Both the position numbers and the translations under genes were made by a program. This document shows, piece by piece, positions 30,548-40,101 of a stretch of DNA of 64,000 bases. The stretch covers positions 5,400,001 through 5,464,000 of the forward strand of contig NZ_CP088149.1 in NCBI RefSeq assembly GCF_002845275.2, in the 5' to 3' direction. This DNA comes from Pseudomonas sp. S06B 330 (GTDB lineage: Bacteria; Pseudomonadota; Gammaproteobacteria; Pseudomonadales; Pseudomonadaceae). Positions within the stretch are counted from its first letter, which is position 1. Every line of letters begins with the position of its first letter. The notes beneath the pieces are model-generated. The model was given only the letters and a program-made list of their open reading frames with translations, searched no databases and was not told the origin of the DNA.

Positions 30548-31633
30548 ATGACCATCAGCGATGCCCTGCACCGACTGCTACTGGACAACCTGACTACCGC
30601 TACCATCTTGCTCAATGCCGAGTTGCGCCTTGAGTACATGAACCCGGCCGCGGAAATGCTCTTGGCCATCAGCGGCCAGCGCAGCCATGGGCAATTCATC
30701 AGCGAACTGTTCACCGAATCACCTGAAGCGCTCAATTCCCTGCGCCAGGCGGTGGTACACGCCCACCCATTCACCAAGCGCGAAGCGCAACTGACCTCAC
30801 TGACCGGCCAGACCCAGACCGTCGACTATGCGGTAACGCCGATCCTCAGTGGCGGGCGGACCTTGTTACTGCTCGAAGTGCACCCACGCGACCGCTTGCT
30901 GCGCATCACCAAGGAAGAGGCCCAGCTGTCCAAACAGGAAACCACCAAGCTGCTGGTGCGTGGCCTGGCCCACGAAATCAAGAACCCACTGGGCGGTATT
31001 CGCGGCGCGGCCCAACTGCTGTCCCGGGAACTGCCCGAGGAAGGCCTCAAGGATTACACCAATGTGATCATTGAAGAGGCTGACCGCCTGCGCAACCTGG
31101 TCGATCGCATGCTGGGTTCGAACAAATTGCCGTCGCTGGCGATGACCAATATCCATGAAGTACTCGAACGGGTCTGTAGCCTGGTCGAGGCTGAAAGCCA
31201 AGGCGGCATCACCCTGGTGCGCGATTACGACCCGAGCCTGCCGGACGTGCTGATCGACCGCGAGCAGATGATCCAGGCCGTACTCAATATCGTGCGCAAC
31301 GCCATGCAGGCCATCAGCGGCCAAAACGAACTGCGCCTGGGGCGTATCAGCTTGCGCACACGAGCCATGCGCCAGTTCACCATTGGCCACACTCGCCATC
31401 GCCTGGTGGCCAAGGTCGAGATCATCGACAACGGCCCCGGCATTCCTGCCGAGCTGCAGGAAACCATCTTCTATCCCATGGTCAGCGGTCGCCCCGACGG
31501 TACCGGGCTGGGCCTGGCCATTACCCAGAACATCATCAGCCAGCACCAGGGCCTGATCGAGTGTGACAGCCATCCTGGCCACACCACCTTCTCGATCTTC
31601 CTGCCCCTGGAACAAGGAGCCACCGCCTCATGA
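30548..31633 (+). CDS. ntrB: Nitrogen regulation sensor kinase NtrB (NR-II)
   Basis: 361 residues, cytoplasmic. PAS domain (about 10-120), histidine-phosphotransfer helix with HEIKNPLGGIRGAAQLL near residue 140, and an ATP-binding domain with DNGPGIP and GTGLGLAIT. It phosphorylates or dephosphorylates NtrC under PII control. ATG at 30548; its stop overlaps the ntrC start (ATGA). Confidence 0.97.
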   Translation: MTISDALHRLLLDNLTTATILLNAELRLEYMNPAAEMLLAISGQRSHGQFISELFTESPEALNSLRQAVVHAHPFTKREAQLTSLTGQTQTVDYAVTPILSGGRTLLLLEVHPRDRLLRITKEEAQLSKQETTKLLVRGLAHEIKNPLGGIRGAAQLLSRELPEEGLKDYTNVIIEEADRLRNLVDRMLGSNKLPSLAMTNIHEVLERVCSLVEAESQGGITLVRDYDPSLPDVLIDREQMIQAVLNIVRNAMQAISGQNELRLGRISLRTRAMRQFTIGHTRHRLVAKVEIIDNGPGIPAELQETIFYPMVSGRPDGTGLGLAITQNIISQHQGLIECDSHPGHTTFSIFLPLEQGATAS

Positions 31634-33066
31634 GCCGTAGTGAAACTGTCTGGATCGTCGACGATGACCGCTCCATCCGCTGGGTCCTGGAAAAAGCCCT
31701 GCAACAGGAAGGCATGACCACCCAGAGCTTCGACAGCGCCGACGGGGTCATGAGCCGCCTGGCTCGGCAGCAGCCGGACGTGATCATCTCCGATATCCGC
31801 ATGCCCGGTGCCAGTGGTCTGGACCTGCTGGCGCAGATTCGCGATCAGCACCCGCGTCTGCCGGTGATCATCATGACTGCCCATTCAGACCTTGATAGCG
31901 CGGTGGCGTCCTATCAGGGTGGCGCGTTTGAATACTTGCCCAAGCCGTTTGACGTCGATGAGGCGGTGTCGCTGGTCAAGCGCGCCAATCAGCACGCTCA
32001 GGAGCAACAAGGCCTGGATATCGCCCCAAGCCTGACCCGCACCCCGGAGATCATCGGCGAAGCACCGGCGATGCAGGAGGTGTTCCGCGCCATCGGTCGC
32101 CTCAGCCACTCCAACATCACTGTGCTGATCAATGGCGAATCCGGCACCGGTAAAGAACTGGTCGCCCATGCCCTGCACCGCCACAGTCCGCGTGCAGCGT
32201 CGCCGTTCATCGCTCTGAATATGGCGGCAATTCCCAAGGACCTGATGGAGTCCGAGCTGTTCGGCCACGAAAAAGGCGCGTTCACTGGTGCAGCCAATCT
32301 GCGTCGTGGCCGCTTTGAACAAGCCGATGGCGGCACACTGTTCCTCGATGAGATCGGCGATATGCCGGCTGATACCCAGACCCGTCTGCTGCGCGTGCTG
32401 GCTGACGGTGAGTTCTATCGAGTCGGTGGCCATGTGCCGGTGAAGGTCGACGTGCGCATCATTGCCGCCACCCACCAGAATCTGGAAACCCTGGTACAGG
32501 CCGGCAAGTTCCGTGAAGACCTGTTCCATCGCCTCAACGTGATCCGCATCCATATCCCGCGTCTGGCTGATCGCCGTGAAGACATCCCGACCTTGGCACG
32601 GCACTTCCTCGGCCGTGCTGCCCAGGAACTGGCGGTTGAACCCAAATTGCTCAAGGCCGAAACCGAAGAGTTCATGCGCAACTTGCCGTGGCCAGGTAAC
32701 GTGCGCCAGCTGGAAAATACCTGCCGTTGGATCACTGTGATGGCCTCGGGCCGGGAAGTGCATATCGGTGATCTACCGCCCGAGCTGCTCAACCTGCCAC
32801 AAGATGCCGCGCCGGTGACCAACTGGGAACAGGCGCTGCGCCAATGGGCGGACCAGGCCCTGTCCCGTGGCCAGTCAAACCTGCTTGACAGTGCAGTGCC
32901 GAGTTTCGAGCGGATCATGATCGAGACCGCCCTCAAGCACACCGCTGGTCGCCGTCGCGATGCCGCGGTGCTGCTCGGTTGGGGGCGCAACACCCTGACG
33001 CGCAAGATCAAAGAGTTGGGGATGAAGGTCGATGGTGGCGACGAGGACGGAGACGACGAGGCCTGA
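31630..33066 (+). CDS. ntrC: Nitrogen regulation response regulator NtrC (NR-I)
   Basis: 478 residues. Receiver domain with phospho-acceptor Asp55 (IISDIRMPG), AAA+ sigma-54 activation domain with Walker A GESGTGKE, the sigma-54 contact loop GAFTGA and Walker B LFLDEIGD, then a Fis-type helix-turn-helix at the C-terminus (AAVLLGWGRNTLTRKIKEL). It activates sigma-54 promoters such as those found here at glnA, probably hutU, and the small RNA that follows. Confidence 0.98.
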   Translation: MSRSETVWIVDDDRSIRWVLEKALQQEGMTTQSFDSADGVMSRLARQQPDVIISDIRMPGASGLDLLAQIRDQHPRLPVIIMTAHSDLDSAVASYQGGAFEYLPKPFDVDEAVSLVKRANQHAQEQQGLDIAPSLTRTPEIIGEAPAMQEVFRAIGRLSHSNITVLINGESGTGKELVAHALHRHSPRAASPFIALNMAAIPKDLMESELFGHEKGAFTGAANLRRGRFEQADGGTLFLDEIGDMPADTQTRLLRVLADGEFYRVGGHVPVKVDVRIIAATHQNLETLVQAGKFREDLFHRLNVIRIHIPRLADRREDIPTLARHFLGRAAQELAVEPKLLKAETEEFMRNLPWPGNVRQLENTCRWITVMASGREVHIGDLPPELLNLPQDAAPVTNWEQALRQWADQALSRGQSNLLDSAVPSFERIMIETALKHTAGRRRDAAVLLGWGRNTLTRKIKELGMKVDGGDEDGDDEA

Positions 33067-33073
33067 CCGTCAT

Positions 33074-33155
33074 GGCCTCATCGCTGGTAACGCCGGCTGC
33101 CACAGGTTCAGGGTTGACCCAGGCTTTTGTGGGAGCCGGTCTTGCCGGCGATGGA
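33074..33155. repeat. REP doublet, inverted
   Basis: A degenerate copy (33074-33105) and a good copy (33127-33155) of the local REP, inverted, lie directly after ntrC and probably form its 3' end. Confidence 0.8.
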
Positions 33156-33175
33156 TTGCAAAACAGTCCTGAAAT

Positions 33176-33211
33176 TGCACTGCCATGCACCGAGCAACGT
33201 CTATTTTGCAC
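33176..33211 (+). promoter_or_regulatory. Putative NtrC half-site array
   Basis: TGCAC occurs at 33176, 33186 and 33207, spaced 10 and 21 bp, i.e. one and two helical turns. TGCAC is the half-site of NtrC operators. The array ends about 77 bp upstream of the sigma-54 promoter of the small RNA. Confidence 0.5.
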
Positions 33212-33287
33212 CGTCACAACGCACAAATCCCCGCCCCAATCCCGCATCGCCGGATAAAACCCAGTATTTTGCGGACTGCAACAAAAC

Positions 33288-33303
33288 TGGCATACACCCT
33301 GCA
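33288..33303 (+). promoter_or_regulatory. Sigma-54 promoter of the NrsZ-like RNA
   Basis: TGGCATA-CACC-CTGCA has GG and GC ten bases apart, matching a -24/-12 element. Predicted +1 is near 33314. Confidence 0.75.
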
Positions 33304-33313
33304 TTAGTATCAG

Positions 33314-33370
33314 TACTTCCAGTTTTGGGGGCCTTGGTACAGGCAGGCCGGGGATTCCCCTCTTTTATTC
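33314..33370 (+). ncRNA. nrsZ: NrsZ-type nitrogen-regulated small RNA
   Basis: About 57 nt from the predicted sigma-54 start to a T-rich end. It contains an inverted repeat GGCCT...AGGCC (33330-33348), then GGGG-ATT-CCCC followed by TCTTTTATT as terminator. The position right after ntrC and before the conserved small membrane gene is that of NrsZ in P. aeruginosa, a sigma-54/NtrC-controlled RNA linked to motility and rhamnolipid control. The identity rests on synteny and promoter type; the transcript itself is predicted. Its 3' end runs into the stop codon of the convergent gene. Confidence 0.7.
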
Positions 33371-33802
33371 GCGCAGGCGCACCTGCACTCGCCAGCGGCC
33401 ATCGTCCTCTGCACCGCTCCAGTCGCCGTGCAGAGGACGGGCCGCCACCAACGTCACCAGCAGCCCACCATCACTTTTCTGCACGCGCCAAGCAACCGGC
33501 TTGCCCTGCTGACGCAACTGGCCACGCGCGGCCTTGCCTTCGGCCTCGAACAGCAAGGCCAGGGTGCCATCGACTTCTTCGCCGTGCAGCTTGGGTTCTT
33601 CGTTAAACCACAGGTCCAACCCCCCCTCTACCACCTGCACGTGCTCCAGCACGCGTGGCTCAGGCGTGGTCAGGCGACCGATCATCAAGCCCACCAACAT
33701 GCCGAATATCGCCAGAGAAAACAGCACGCGCGGCCATTGCTGCGAACGCGGATCCGGTTCAGGAGTAGAATGCTCACCATCTTTATGTTCGGAGCCGTGC
33801 AT
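33365..33802 (-). CDS. Conserved single-pass membrane protein of unknown function
   Basis: 145 residues. A short charged N-terminus, one membrane helix at about 26-44 ([19 protein letters not shown]), then a soluble beta-rich part of about 95 residues, probably periplasmic. It occupies the conserved slot between ntrC and trmL in pseudomonads; no function is known to me. The ATG at 33800-33802 shares bases with the trmL start on the other strand. Confidence 0.8.
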   Translation of the reverse strand: MHGSEHKDGEHSTPEPDPRSQQWPRVLFSLAIFGMLVGLMIGRLTTPEPRVLEHVQVVEGGLDLWFNEEPKLHGEEVDGTLALLFEAEGKAARGQLRQQGKPVAWRVQKSDGGLLVTLVAARPLHGDWSGAEDDGRWRVQVRLRE

Positions 33803-34256
33803 GTTTCACGTCATCCTCTTTCAACCAGAGATTCCGCCGAATACCGGCAATATTATAAGGCTGTGCGCCAACAGCGGCTGCCACTTGCACCTGATCGAGC
33901 CCATTGGTTTCGAACTGGACGACAAGCGTCTGCGCCGCGCCGGGCTGGACTACCACGAGTATGCGCCGCTCAAGCGTCATGCCGACCTCGAAAGCTGCCT
34001 GCAAAGCCTCGGTCAGCCGCGCCTGTTCGCCTTCACCACCAAAGCCTCGCACCCTTACCACGAAGTCGCATTCCAACCCGGCGATGCCTTCCTGTTCGGC
34101 CCGGAAAGCCGCGGCCTGCCAGCCGAAGTGCTGGACAGTCTGCCCGCCGAGCAACGCCTGCGCCTGCCAATGCGTGAAGGGTGTCGCAGCTTGAACCTGT
34201 CCAATACCGTGGCGGTGACGGTGTATGAAGCGTGGCGCCAGCAAGGGTTTGCCTAA
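33801..34256 (+). CDS. trmL: tRNA (cytidine(34)-2'-O)-methyltransferase TrmL
   Basis: 151 residues, SPOUT class knot-fold enzyme that methylates the wobble ribose of tRNA-Leu isoacceptors. Motifs: N-terminal [29 protein letters not shown], and the C-terminal knot [18 protein letters not shown] split near 130-145. The start is ATG at 33801 with CGGAG seven bases upstream; the longer frame upstream is antisense to the membrane-protein gene. Confidence 0.96.
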   Translation: MFHVILFQPEIPPNTGNIIRLCANSGCHLHLIEPIGFELDDKRLRRAGLDYHEYAPLKRHADLESCLQSLGQPRLFAFTTKASHPYHEVAFQPGDAFLFGPESRGLPAEVLDSLPAEQRLRLPMREGCRSLNLSNTVAVTVYEAWRQQGFA

Positions 34257-34262
34257 GCCAAG

Positions 34263-34290
34263 AAAAAAGCGCCCTGATGGGCGCTTTTTC
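34263..34290. terminator. Bidirectional terminator between trmL and secB
   Basis: The stem AGCGCCC / GGGCGCT with a TGAT loop has six A's before it and five T's after it, so it serves both convergent genes. Confidence 0.93.
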
Positions 34291-34307
34291 AATACATCGC
34301 AACAGAC

Positions 34308-34799
34308 TTATTGCAGCGAAGGTGCTTCGCCAGCTTCCTGCATGCGCTGCATCTCTTGCGCGTACAGAGCATCGAAGTTAACCGGCGACAGCATCAAGGC
34401 CGGGAACGAACCACGAGTCACCAGGCTGTCCAGGGCTTCGCGAGCGTACGGGAACAGGATGTTCGGGCAGAATGCACCCAGGGTGTGGCTCATCGACGCC
34501 GGATCAAGGTTCTTGATCAGGAAGATACCCGCCTGCTGGACTTCAGCAATGAAGGCCACTTCGTCACCGTTTTTCACGGTAACCGACAGCGTCAGTACGA
34601 CTTCGTGGAAATCACCTTCCAGACCTTTCTGCTTGGTGTTCAGGTCCAGAGCAACACTTGGCTCCCACTGCTGACGGAAGATTGCCGGGCTTTTCGGCGC
34701 TTCGAACGACAGGTCACGCACATAGATGCGCTGCATGGAGAACTGTGGTGCGCTTTCGTCTTCTGCTGCGGCTGCGCCGTTGTTCGGTTGATCAGTCAT
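34308..34799 (-). CDS. secB: Protein-export chaperone SecB
   Basis: 163 residues. A homotetrameric cytoplasmic chaperone that keeps preproteins unfolded and hands them to SecA. Family segments [13 protein letters not shown] near the N-terminus and [33 protein letters not shown] (about 110-145) are intact. The start is ATG at 34797-34799 (MTDQPNNG) with AAGGA upstream. It is the last gene of the yibN-grxC-secB operon, the same order as in E. coli. Confidence 0.97.
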   Translation of the reverse strand: MTDQPNNGAAAAEDESAPQFSMQRIYVRDLSFEAPKSPAIFRQQWEPSVALDLNTKQKGLEGDFHEVVLTLSVTVKNGDEVAFIAEVQQAGIFLIKNLDPASMSHTLGAFCPNILFPYAREALDSLVTRGSFPALMLSPVNFDALYAQEMQRMQEAGEAPSLQ

Positions 34800-34840
34800 G
34801 ACAGATCCTTCTTTCCAGGGTCTTAAATTGGGGTTCTGGT

Positions 34841-35095
34841 TCAAGCCTTGAGCAAGGCGTCGAGTTTACCGGCGCGCTCAAGGGCAAACAGGTCGTCGCA
34901 ACCGCCGACATGGGTGCTGCCGATCCAGATCTGCGGCACCGAGGTACGGCCGGCTTTTTGAGCCATTTCAGCACGCACCTGGGGTTTGCCATCGACCTTG
35001 ATCTCGTCGAAGGCTACACCTTTGTTCTCCAGCAGGTACTTAGCCCGCGAGCAGTAAGGGCAGTAATCGCTGGAATAGACGATGACGTTGCTCAT
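34841..35095 (-). CDS. grxC: Glutaredoxin 3
   Basis: 84 residues, typical length. A glutathione-dependent disulphide reductase with active site CPYC at residues 12-15 and the glutathione-binding TSVPQIWIG and GGCDDL segments. It starts one base after the stop of the rhodanese-like gene. Confidence 0.96.
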   Translation of the reverse strand: MSNVIVYSSDYCPYCSRAKYLLENKGVAFDEIKVDGKPQVRAEMAQKAGRTSVPQIWIGSTHVGGCDDLFALERAGKLDALLKA

Positions 35096-35096
35096 A

Positions 35097-35513
35097 TCAC
35101 TTCACCAACGGCAGGTTGTCGGCTTTCCAGCTCGAGACTCCGCCCGACAGTTTGGCAGCGGTGAAACCGGCCTTGAGCAGTTCGCGAGCAGTGGTGCCGG
35201 CGTGCTGGCCCATGGCATCGACCACGATCAGGGTTTTGTTGCCCTTGTGCTTTTCCAGCTCGCCGATACGAGCGGCGAACTTGTCTTGTGGAATATTCAG
35301 GGCGCCAACGATATGGCCAGCCGCATAATCCTTGGTCGAACGAATGTCGATAACCAGGCCTTTATCACTGTTGACCAGCGCTGTCAGCTCGCCAGTGCTC
35401 AGGCTGCGTCCGCCTTTGCGGGCTTCGTGGATGATCAGCAGCACCAGCAGAACGACGAAGATACCAACCAGCAGATAGTGATTTGTTGCGAATTCAATCA
35501 GGTGAGCAACCAT
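35097..35513 (-). CDS. Membrane-anchored rhodanese-like protein (YibN type)
   Basis: 138 residues. One N-terminal membrane helix (about 13-30), then a single rhodanese domain with VIDIRSTKDYAAGHI. The position that carries the catalytic Cys in active rhodaneses is Asp here (VVDAMGQHAG), so sulphur transfer is unlikely; the E. coli YibN protein, as I recall it, also has Asp there. The role is unknown, but the conserved link to grxC and secB suggests an envelope or export function. Confidence 0.88.
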   Translation of the reverse strand: MVAHLIEFATNHYLLVGIFVVLLVLLIIHEARKGGRSLSTGELTALVNSDKGLVIDIRSTKDYAAGHIVGALNIPQDKFAARIGELEKHKGNKTLIVVDAMGQHAGTTARELLKAGFTAAKLSGGVSSWKADNLPLVK

Positions 35514-35728
35514 TGGAGGGTGTTCCAGGCCATTAAAAATGTTGGCCAGTATACACAGGCCCCAAGGTCGGCCAAAGCCCGCCCGACCGGCTCATCGCCA
35601 GTAATTCTCATCTACGCCCTGCAGTCCGTCGGCCAACGCCCAGTGGCGAACAAGGTTAATTCGTCATTCATGGCCAATTTGCCCTAAAATGCGCATCTTT
35701 ATCATCTGAACAACCGTGAGTGGGATTG

Positions 35729-37264
35729 ATGACGAGCACGCCAAAACCCTTGGTCCTGATCATCCTGGATGGTTTCGGTCACAGCGAAAGCCCCGACTAC
35801 AACGCCATCTATTCGGCCAACACGCCGGTCTACGATCGCCTGCGCGCCACCCAGCCGCACGGCTTGATCTCCGGCTCGGGCATGGACGTCGGTTTGCCTG
35901 ACGGGCAGATGGGCAACTCCGAGGTCGGTCACATGAACCTCGGTGCCGGCCGCGTTGTGTACCAGGATTTCACCCGAGTCACTAAGGCCATCAAAGATGG
36001 CGAGTTCTTCACAAACGAAGTGCTCTGTGGCGCGGTCGACAAGGCCGTGGGCGGCGGCAAGGCCGTACACATCCTCGGCCTGTTGTCCGATGGCGGCGTG
36101 CACAGTCACCAGGATCATCTGGTCGCCATGGCCGAACTGGCCGCCCAACGTGGCGCCGAGAAGATCTACCTGCATGCCTTCCTCGATGGCCGCGATACGC
36201 CACCGAAAAGTGCGCAATCGTCCATCGAACTGCTCGACGCCACCTTCGCCAAGCTGGGCAAGGGTCGCATCGCCAGCCTGATCGGCCGCTACTACGCCAT
36301 GGACCGCGACAACCGCTGGGACCGTGTGTCGAGCGCCTATAACCTGATCGTCGATAGCGTCGCCGACTACAGCGCCGACTCCGCCCTTGCCGGCCTGGAA
36401 GCGGCTTATGCCCGCGACGAGAGCGATGAGTTCGTCAAGGCCACGCGTATCGGAGAAGCGGTCAAGGTCGAAGACGGCGACGCCGTGATTTTCATGAACT
36501 TCCGCGCCGACCGCGCGCGTGAACTGTCGCGGGTGTTCGTCGAAACTGACTTCAATGAATTCCCACGGTCGCGCCTGCCGAAGCTGGCCGCATATATTGG
36601 CCTGACCCAGTACTCGGCAAAAATCCCGGCGCCTGCGGCGTTTGCTCCGGGCAGCCTGAACAACGTGCTCGGTGAATACCTGGCAAAAAACGGCAAGACC
36701 CAGCTGCGCATTGCTGAAACCGAGAAGTACGCTCACGTCACCTTCTTCTTCTCCGGTGGTCGTGAAGAACCGTTCGAAGGCGAAGAGCGCATCCTGATTC
36801 CGTCGCCAAAGGTCGCCACCTATGACCTGCAGCCAGAGATGAGCGCGCCGGAAGTCACCGACCGTATCGTTGAAGCCATCGAGCAGCAGCGCTACGACGT
36901 GATCGTGGTCAACTACGCCAACGGCGACATGGTCGGCCACAGCGGTGTGTTCGAAGCCGCCGTCAAAGCCGTCGAAGCCCTGGACTTGTGCGTCGGGCGC
37001 ATTGTCGAGGCCCTGGACAAGGTCGGTGGCGAAGCCTTGATCACCGCCGACCACGGCAATGTCGAGCAGATGGAAGACGAATGCACTGGCCAGGCGCACA
37101 CCGCGCACACCACTGAGCCAGTGCCTTTCATTTATGTTGGCAAGCGCAATGTCCAGGTCCGTGAAGGTGGTGTATTGGCCGACGTGGCACCGACCATGCT
37201 CAAACTGCTGGGTCTGGAAAAGCCTGCAGAGATGACAGGCACGTCGATTCTTATCGACGCCTGA
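35729..37264 (+). CDS. gpmI: 2,3-bisphosphoglycerate-independent phosphoglycerate mutase
   Basis: 511 residues. It interconverts 3- and 2-phosphoglycerate using two Mn ions. Alkaline-phosphatase-superfamily metal site [10 protein letters not shown] at the N-terminus, the phosphoserine in [29 protein letters not shown], and the C-terminal metal ligands [10 protein letters not shown] and [10 protein letters not shown]. The start is ATG at 35729; a GTG three codons earlier is possible. Divergent from the yibN operon. Confidence 0.97.
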   Translation: MTSTPKPLVLIILDGFGHSESPDYNAIYSANTPVYDRLRATQPHGLISGSGMDVGLPDGQMGNSEVGHMNLGAGRVVYQDFTRVTKAIKDGEFFTNEVLCGAVDKAVGGGKAVHILGLLSDGGVHSHQDHLVAMAELAAQRGAEKIYLHAFLDGRDTPPKSAQSSIELLDATFAKLGKGRIASLIGRYYAMDRDNRWDRVSSAYNLIVDSVADYSADSALAGLEAAYARDESDEFVKATRIGEAVKVEDGDAVIFMNFRADRARELSRVFVETDFNEFPRSRLPKLAAYIGLTQYSAKIPAPAAFAPGSLNNVLGEYLAKNGKTQLRIAETEKYAHVTFFFSGGREEPFEGEERILIPSPKVATYDLQPEMSAPEVTDRIVEAIEQQRYDVIVVNYANGDMVGHSGVFEAAVKAVEALDLCVGRIVEALDKVGGEALITADHGNVEQMEDECTGQAHTAHTTEPVPFIYVGKRNVQVREGGVLADVAPTMLKLLGLEKPAEMTGTSILIDA

Positions 37265-37302
37265 AGCCGCTAAACCGGCCGCAACGGTCGGTTTTCCGGA
37301 CA

Positions 37303-37338
37303 AACGCCTCACTGCAGTTGCCGTGAGGCGTTTTTTTT
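37303..37338 (+). terminator. gpmI terminator
   Basis: A 10-bp stem AACGCCTCAC / GTGAGGCGTT with a ten-base loop, ending in eight T's. Confidence 0.93.
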
Positions 37339-37392
37339 GCCCGCCATGGCGGGCATACTAGGCCAGTCTCTATCCCTGGTGTCGCCCACTCC

Positions 37393-38676
37393 ATGTTTCG
37401 CGCCCTGATTCTTCTAGCCTTGACCTGCCTGCTCAGCCCGGCGTTTGCCGATGAGCGTGCGCAAACCCAGCAGCAACTGGACGCTACGCGCCAGGACATT
37501 GCCGAGCTGAAAAAAATGCTCGGTAAGTTGCAGCAGGAAAAATCCGGTGTGCAGAAGGACCTGCGCAGCACTGAAACCGACATCGGTAAGCTGGAGAAGC
37601 AGGTGGAGGCCCTGCAGCAGGAACTAAAAAAGACTGAAGGCGAGCTGGAGCGCCTTGATCACGAGAAAAAAAAACTCCAGAGCGCCCGCGTTGAACAACA
37701 ACGCCTGATTGCCATCCAGGCCCGTTCGGCCTACCAGAACGGCCGCGAGGAATACCTCAAGCTGCTGCTCAACCAGCAGAATCCGGAAAAATTCGCCCGT
37801 ACCCTGACCTATTACGACTACCTGAGCCAGGCACGCCTCACCCAACTGCGCAACTTCAATGAAACCTTGCGCCAGCTGGCCAACGTCGAACAGGACATCA
37901 GCCTGCAGCAAGCGCAGTTGCTGGCTCAGCAAGGTAACCTCGATGCCCAGCGCCAGGAGCTGGAAAAAGTTCGCGCCGAGCGCCAGCAAGTCCTGGCCAA
38001 ACTGAACAGCGACGTCAAAGCCCGCGACCAGAAGCTGCAGGCCCGCGAACAAGACCAGGCCGACCTGAGCAAAGTCCTCAAGACCATTGAGGAAACCCTC
38101 GCACGTCAGGCCCGTGAAGCCGAAGCCGCACGACAGAAGGCCCTGCTCGCGGCCCAGGAAGCAGAAAAACAACGCCAGCGCGAAGCTCTGGCCGACAAGG
38201 ATGATTCGCCAAGCAAGGCCAAAAGCATCCCGGGCCCGCTGGTTTCCAACAACGGCGAAACCTTCGGCGGAGCTTTTTCTTCGGCCCGGGGCAAACTTCC
38301 ATGGCCAGTCAATGGTCGATTACTGGCACGCTTTGGCGAAACCCGCGGTGGTGACTCACGGACAAAGTGGGATGGCGTGATGATCAGCGCCTCGCCTGGC
38401 AGCCAAGTGCGTGCCGTACATGGCGGCCGGGTGGTGTTTGCCGACTGGTTGCGCGGCGCTGGACTTCTGGTCATTCTCGACCATGGTAATGGTTACCTGA
38501 GCTTGTACGGGCATAACCAGAGCCTGCTCAAGAGCGCTGGAGACGTCGTCAAGGCCGGCGAGGCAATATCCACCGTTGGTAACAGTGGCGGCCAGGACAA
38601 CTCTGGGCTGTACTTCGCCATCCGCCAGCAAGGTCGCCCAAGCGATCCCGCACAATGGTGCCGTGCCCAAGGATAG
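37393..38676 (+). CDS. envC: Murein hydrolase activator, EnvC type
   Basis: 427 residues. Signal peptide to about residue 20 (SPAFA), long coiled coil of about 20-280, then a C-terminal LytM/M23 domain (about 300-425). The M23 zinc ligands are degenerate: the HxGxD region reads TKWDGVMI and the last motif LYFAI, although YGHN remains. This is the state of EnvC, which does not cut peptidoglycan itself but activates amidases at the septum. It lies between gpmI and ctpA; in E. coli gpmM-envC-yibQ has the same order. Confidence 0.92.
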   Translation: MFRALILLALTCLLSPAFADERAQTQQQLDATRQDIAELKKMLGKLQQEKSGVQKDLRSTETDIGKLEKQVEALQQELKKTEGELERLDHEKKKLQSARVEQQRLIAIQARSAYQNGREEYLKLLLNQQNPEKFARTLTYYDYLSQARLTQLRNFNETLRQLANVEQDISLQQAQLLAQQGNLDAQRQELEKVRAERQQVLAKLNSDVKARDQKLQAREQDQADLSKVLKTIEETLARQAREAEAARQKALLAAQEAEKQRQREALADKDDSPSKAKSIPGPLVSNNGETFGGAFSSARGKLPWPVNGRLLARFGETRGGDSRTKWDGVMISASPGSQVRAVHGGRVVFADWLRGAGLLVILDHGNGYLSLYGHNQSLLKSAGDVVKAGEAISTVGNSGGQDNSGLYFAIRQQGRPSDPAQWCRAQG

Positions 38677-38767
38677 GTACCACCACCCTTATTTGACGGT
38701 ATAACGTGATATCGCGTCTTGCCGAGGCTCCAGCCGGAGCGCTACCAGGATCAGGAGTTCGTTCGAC

Positions 38768-40093
38768 ATGCTGCATACGCCTCGCCTCACCTCGCTGGCC
38801 CTGACCATCGCTTTGGTCCTCGGCGCGCCACTGGCCCTTGCGGCCGAGCCTGCCAAGCCCACTGCGGTGCCGGCCACGACGGTATCAGCGGCTTCTGCCA
38901 AGGCGCCACTGCCGCTCGAAGAGCTGCGCACCTTCGCCGAGGTCATGGACCGGATCAAGGCAGCCTATGTGGAACCTGTAGACGACAAGACCCTGCTGGA
39001 GAATGCCATCAAGGGCATGCTCAGCAACCTCGACCCGCATTCGGCCTACCTGGGCCCGGAAGATTTCCAGGAGCTGCAGGAAAGCACCAGCGGCGAGTTC
39101 GGTGGCCTGGGTATCGAAGTCGGTATGGAGGATGGCATCGTCAAGGTGGTATCGCCGATCGATGACACCCCGGCCTCACGTGCGGGGATCGAGGCTGGTG
39201 ACCTGATCGTCAAGATCAACGGCCAGCCGACCCGTGGCCAGACCATGACCGAAGCGGTCGACAAAATGCGCGGCAAGATTGGCGAGAAGATCACCCTGAC
39301 TCTGGTACGCGACGGCGGCACGCCTTTCGACGTGACCCTGGCCCGTGCGGTCATTCAGGTCAAAAGCGTCAAGAGCCAACTGCTTGAGGACGGCTACGGC
39401 TACATCCGAATCACCCAATTCCAGGTCAAGACTGGCGAAGAAGTCGGCAAGGCTCTGGCCAAGCTGCGCAAAGACAACGGCAAAAAGTTGCGTGGCCTGA
39501 TCCTGGACCTGCGCAACAACCCTGGTGGCGTATTGCAGTCGGCGGTCGAAGTGGCTGACCACTTCCTGACCAAAGGCCTGATCGTTTACACCAAGGGCCG
39601 CATTGCCAACTCCGAACTGCGCTTCTCCGCCGACCCGGCCGACGCCAGCGAAGGCGTGCCATTGGTGGTGTTGATCAACGGCGGCAGTGCCTCGGCGTCG
39701 GAGATTGTCGCCGGTGCTCTGCAGGACCAGAAACGTGGCGTGCTGATGGGTACCGACAGCTTCGGTAAAGGTTCGGTACAAACCGTGCTGCCGTTGAACA
39801 ACGATCGTGCGCTGAAGATCACCACCGCGCTGTACTACACCCCCAACGGTCGCTCGATCCAGGCCCAGGGCATCGTGCCGGATATCGAAGTACGCCCGGC
39901 CAAACTGACGGCTGAGGCCGACAACGACAACTTCAAGGAAGCCGACCTGCAAGGCCATTTAGGTAACGGCAATGGCGGCGCAGACCGTCCATCCAGCGGT
40001 GCCAAACGCAAGGAGCGCCCTCAGGACAATGACTTCCAGCTCAGCCAGGCCCTCAGCCTGCTCAAGGGCTTGAGCATCACCCACAGCAAGTGA
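38768..40093 (+). CDS. ctpA: Carboxyl-terminal processing protease, S41 family
   Basis: 441 residues. Signal peptide (to about residue 26, ALAA), N-terminal helical part, PDZ domain with GGLGIEVGMEDGIVKVVSPIDDTPA (about 115-200), and the S41 catalytic domain with Ser in GGSASASEIVAGAL and Lys in TDSFGKGSVQT. A periplasmic protease, in Pseudomonas probably acting on cell-wall hydrolases; the substrate is inferred from relatives. It follows envC and is coupled to the next gene. Confidence 0.95.
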   Translation: MLHTPRLTSLALTIALVLGAPLALAAEPAKPTAVPATTVSAASAKAPLPLEELRTFAEVMDRIKAAYVEPVDDKTLLENAIKGMLSNLDPHSAYLGPEDFQELQESTSGEFGGLGIEVGMEDGIVKVVSPIDDTPASRAGIEAGDLIVKINGQPTRGQTMTEAVDKMRGKIGEKITLTLVRDGGTPFDVTLARAVIQVKSVKSQLLEDGYGYIRITQFQVKTGEEVGKALAKLRKDNGKKLRGLILDLRNNPGGVLQSAVEVADHFLTKGLIVYTKGRIANSELRFSADPADASEGVPLVVLINGGSASASEIVAGALQDQKRGVLMGTDSFGKGSVQTVLPLNNDRALKITTALYYTPNGRSIQAQGIVPDIEVRPAKLTAEADNDNFKEADLQGHLGNGNGGADRPSSGAKRKERPQDNDFQLSQALSLLKGLSITHSK

Positions 40094-40101
40094 CCCTCTG
40101 C

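Noticed and set aside
34263..34290. Possible small RNA between trmL and secB
   Set aside because: The 51-bp gap holds only a bidirectional terminator and no promoter.
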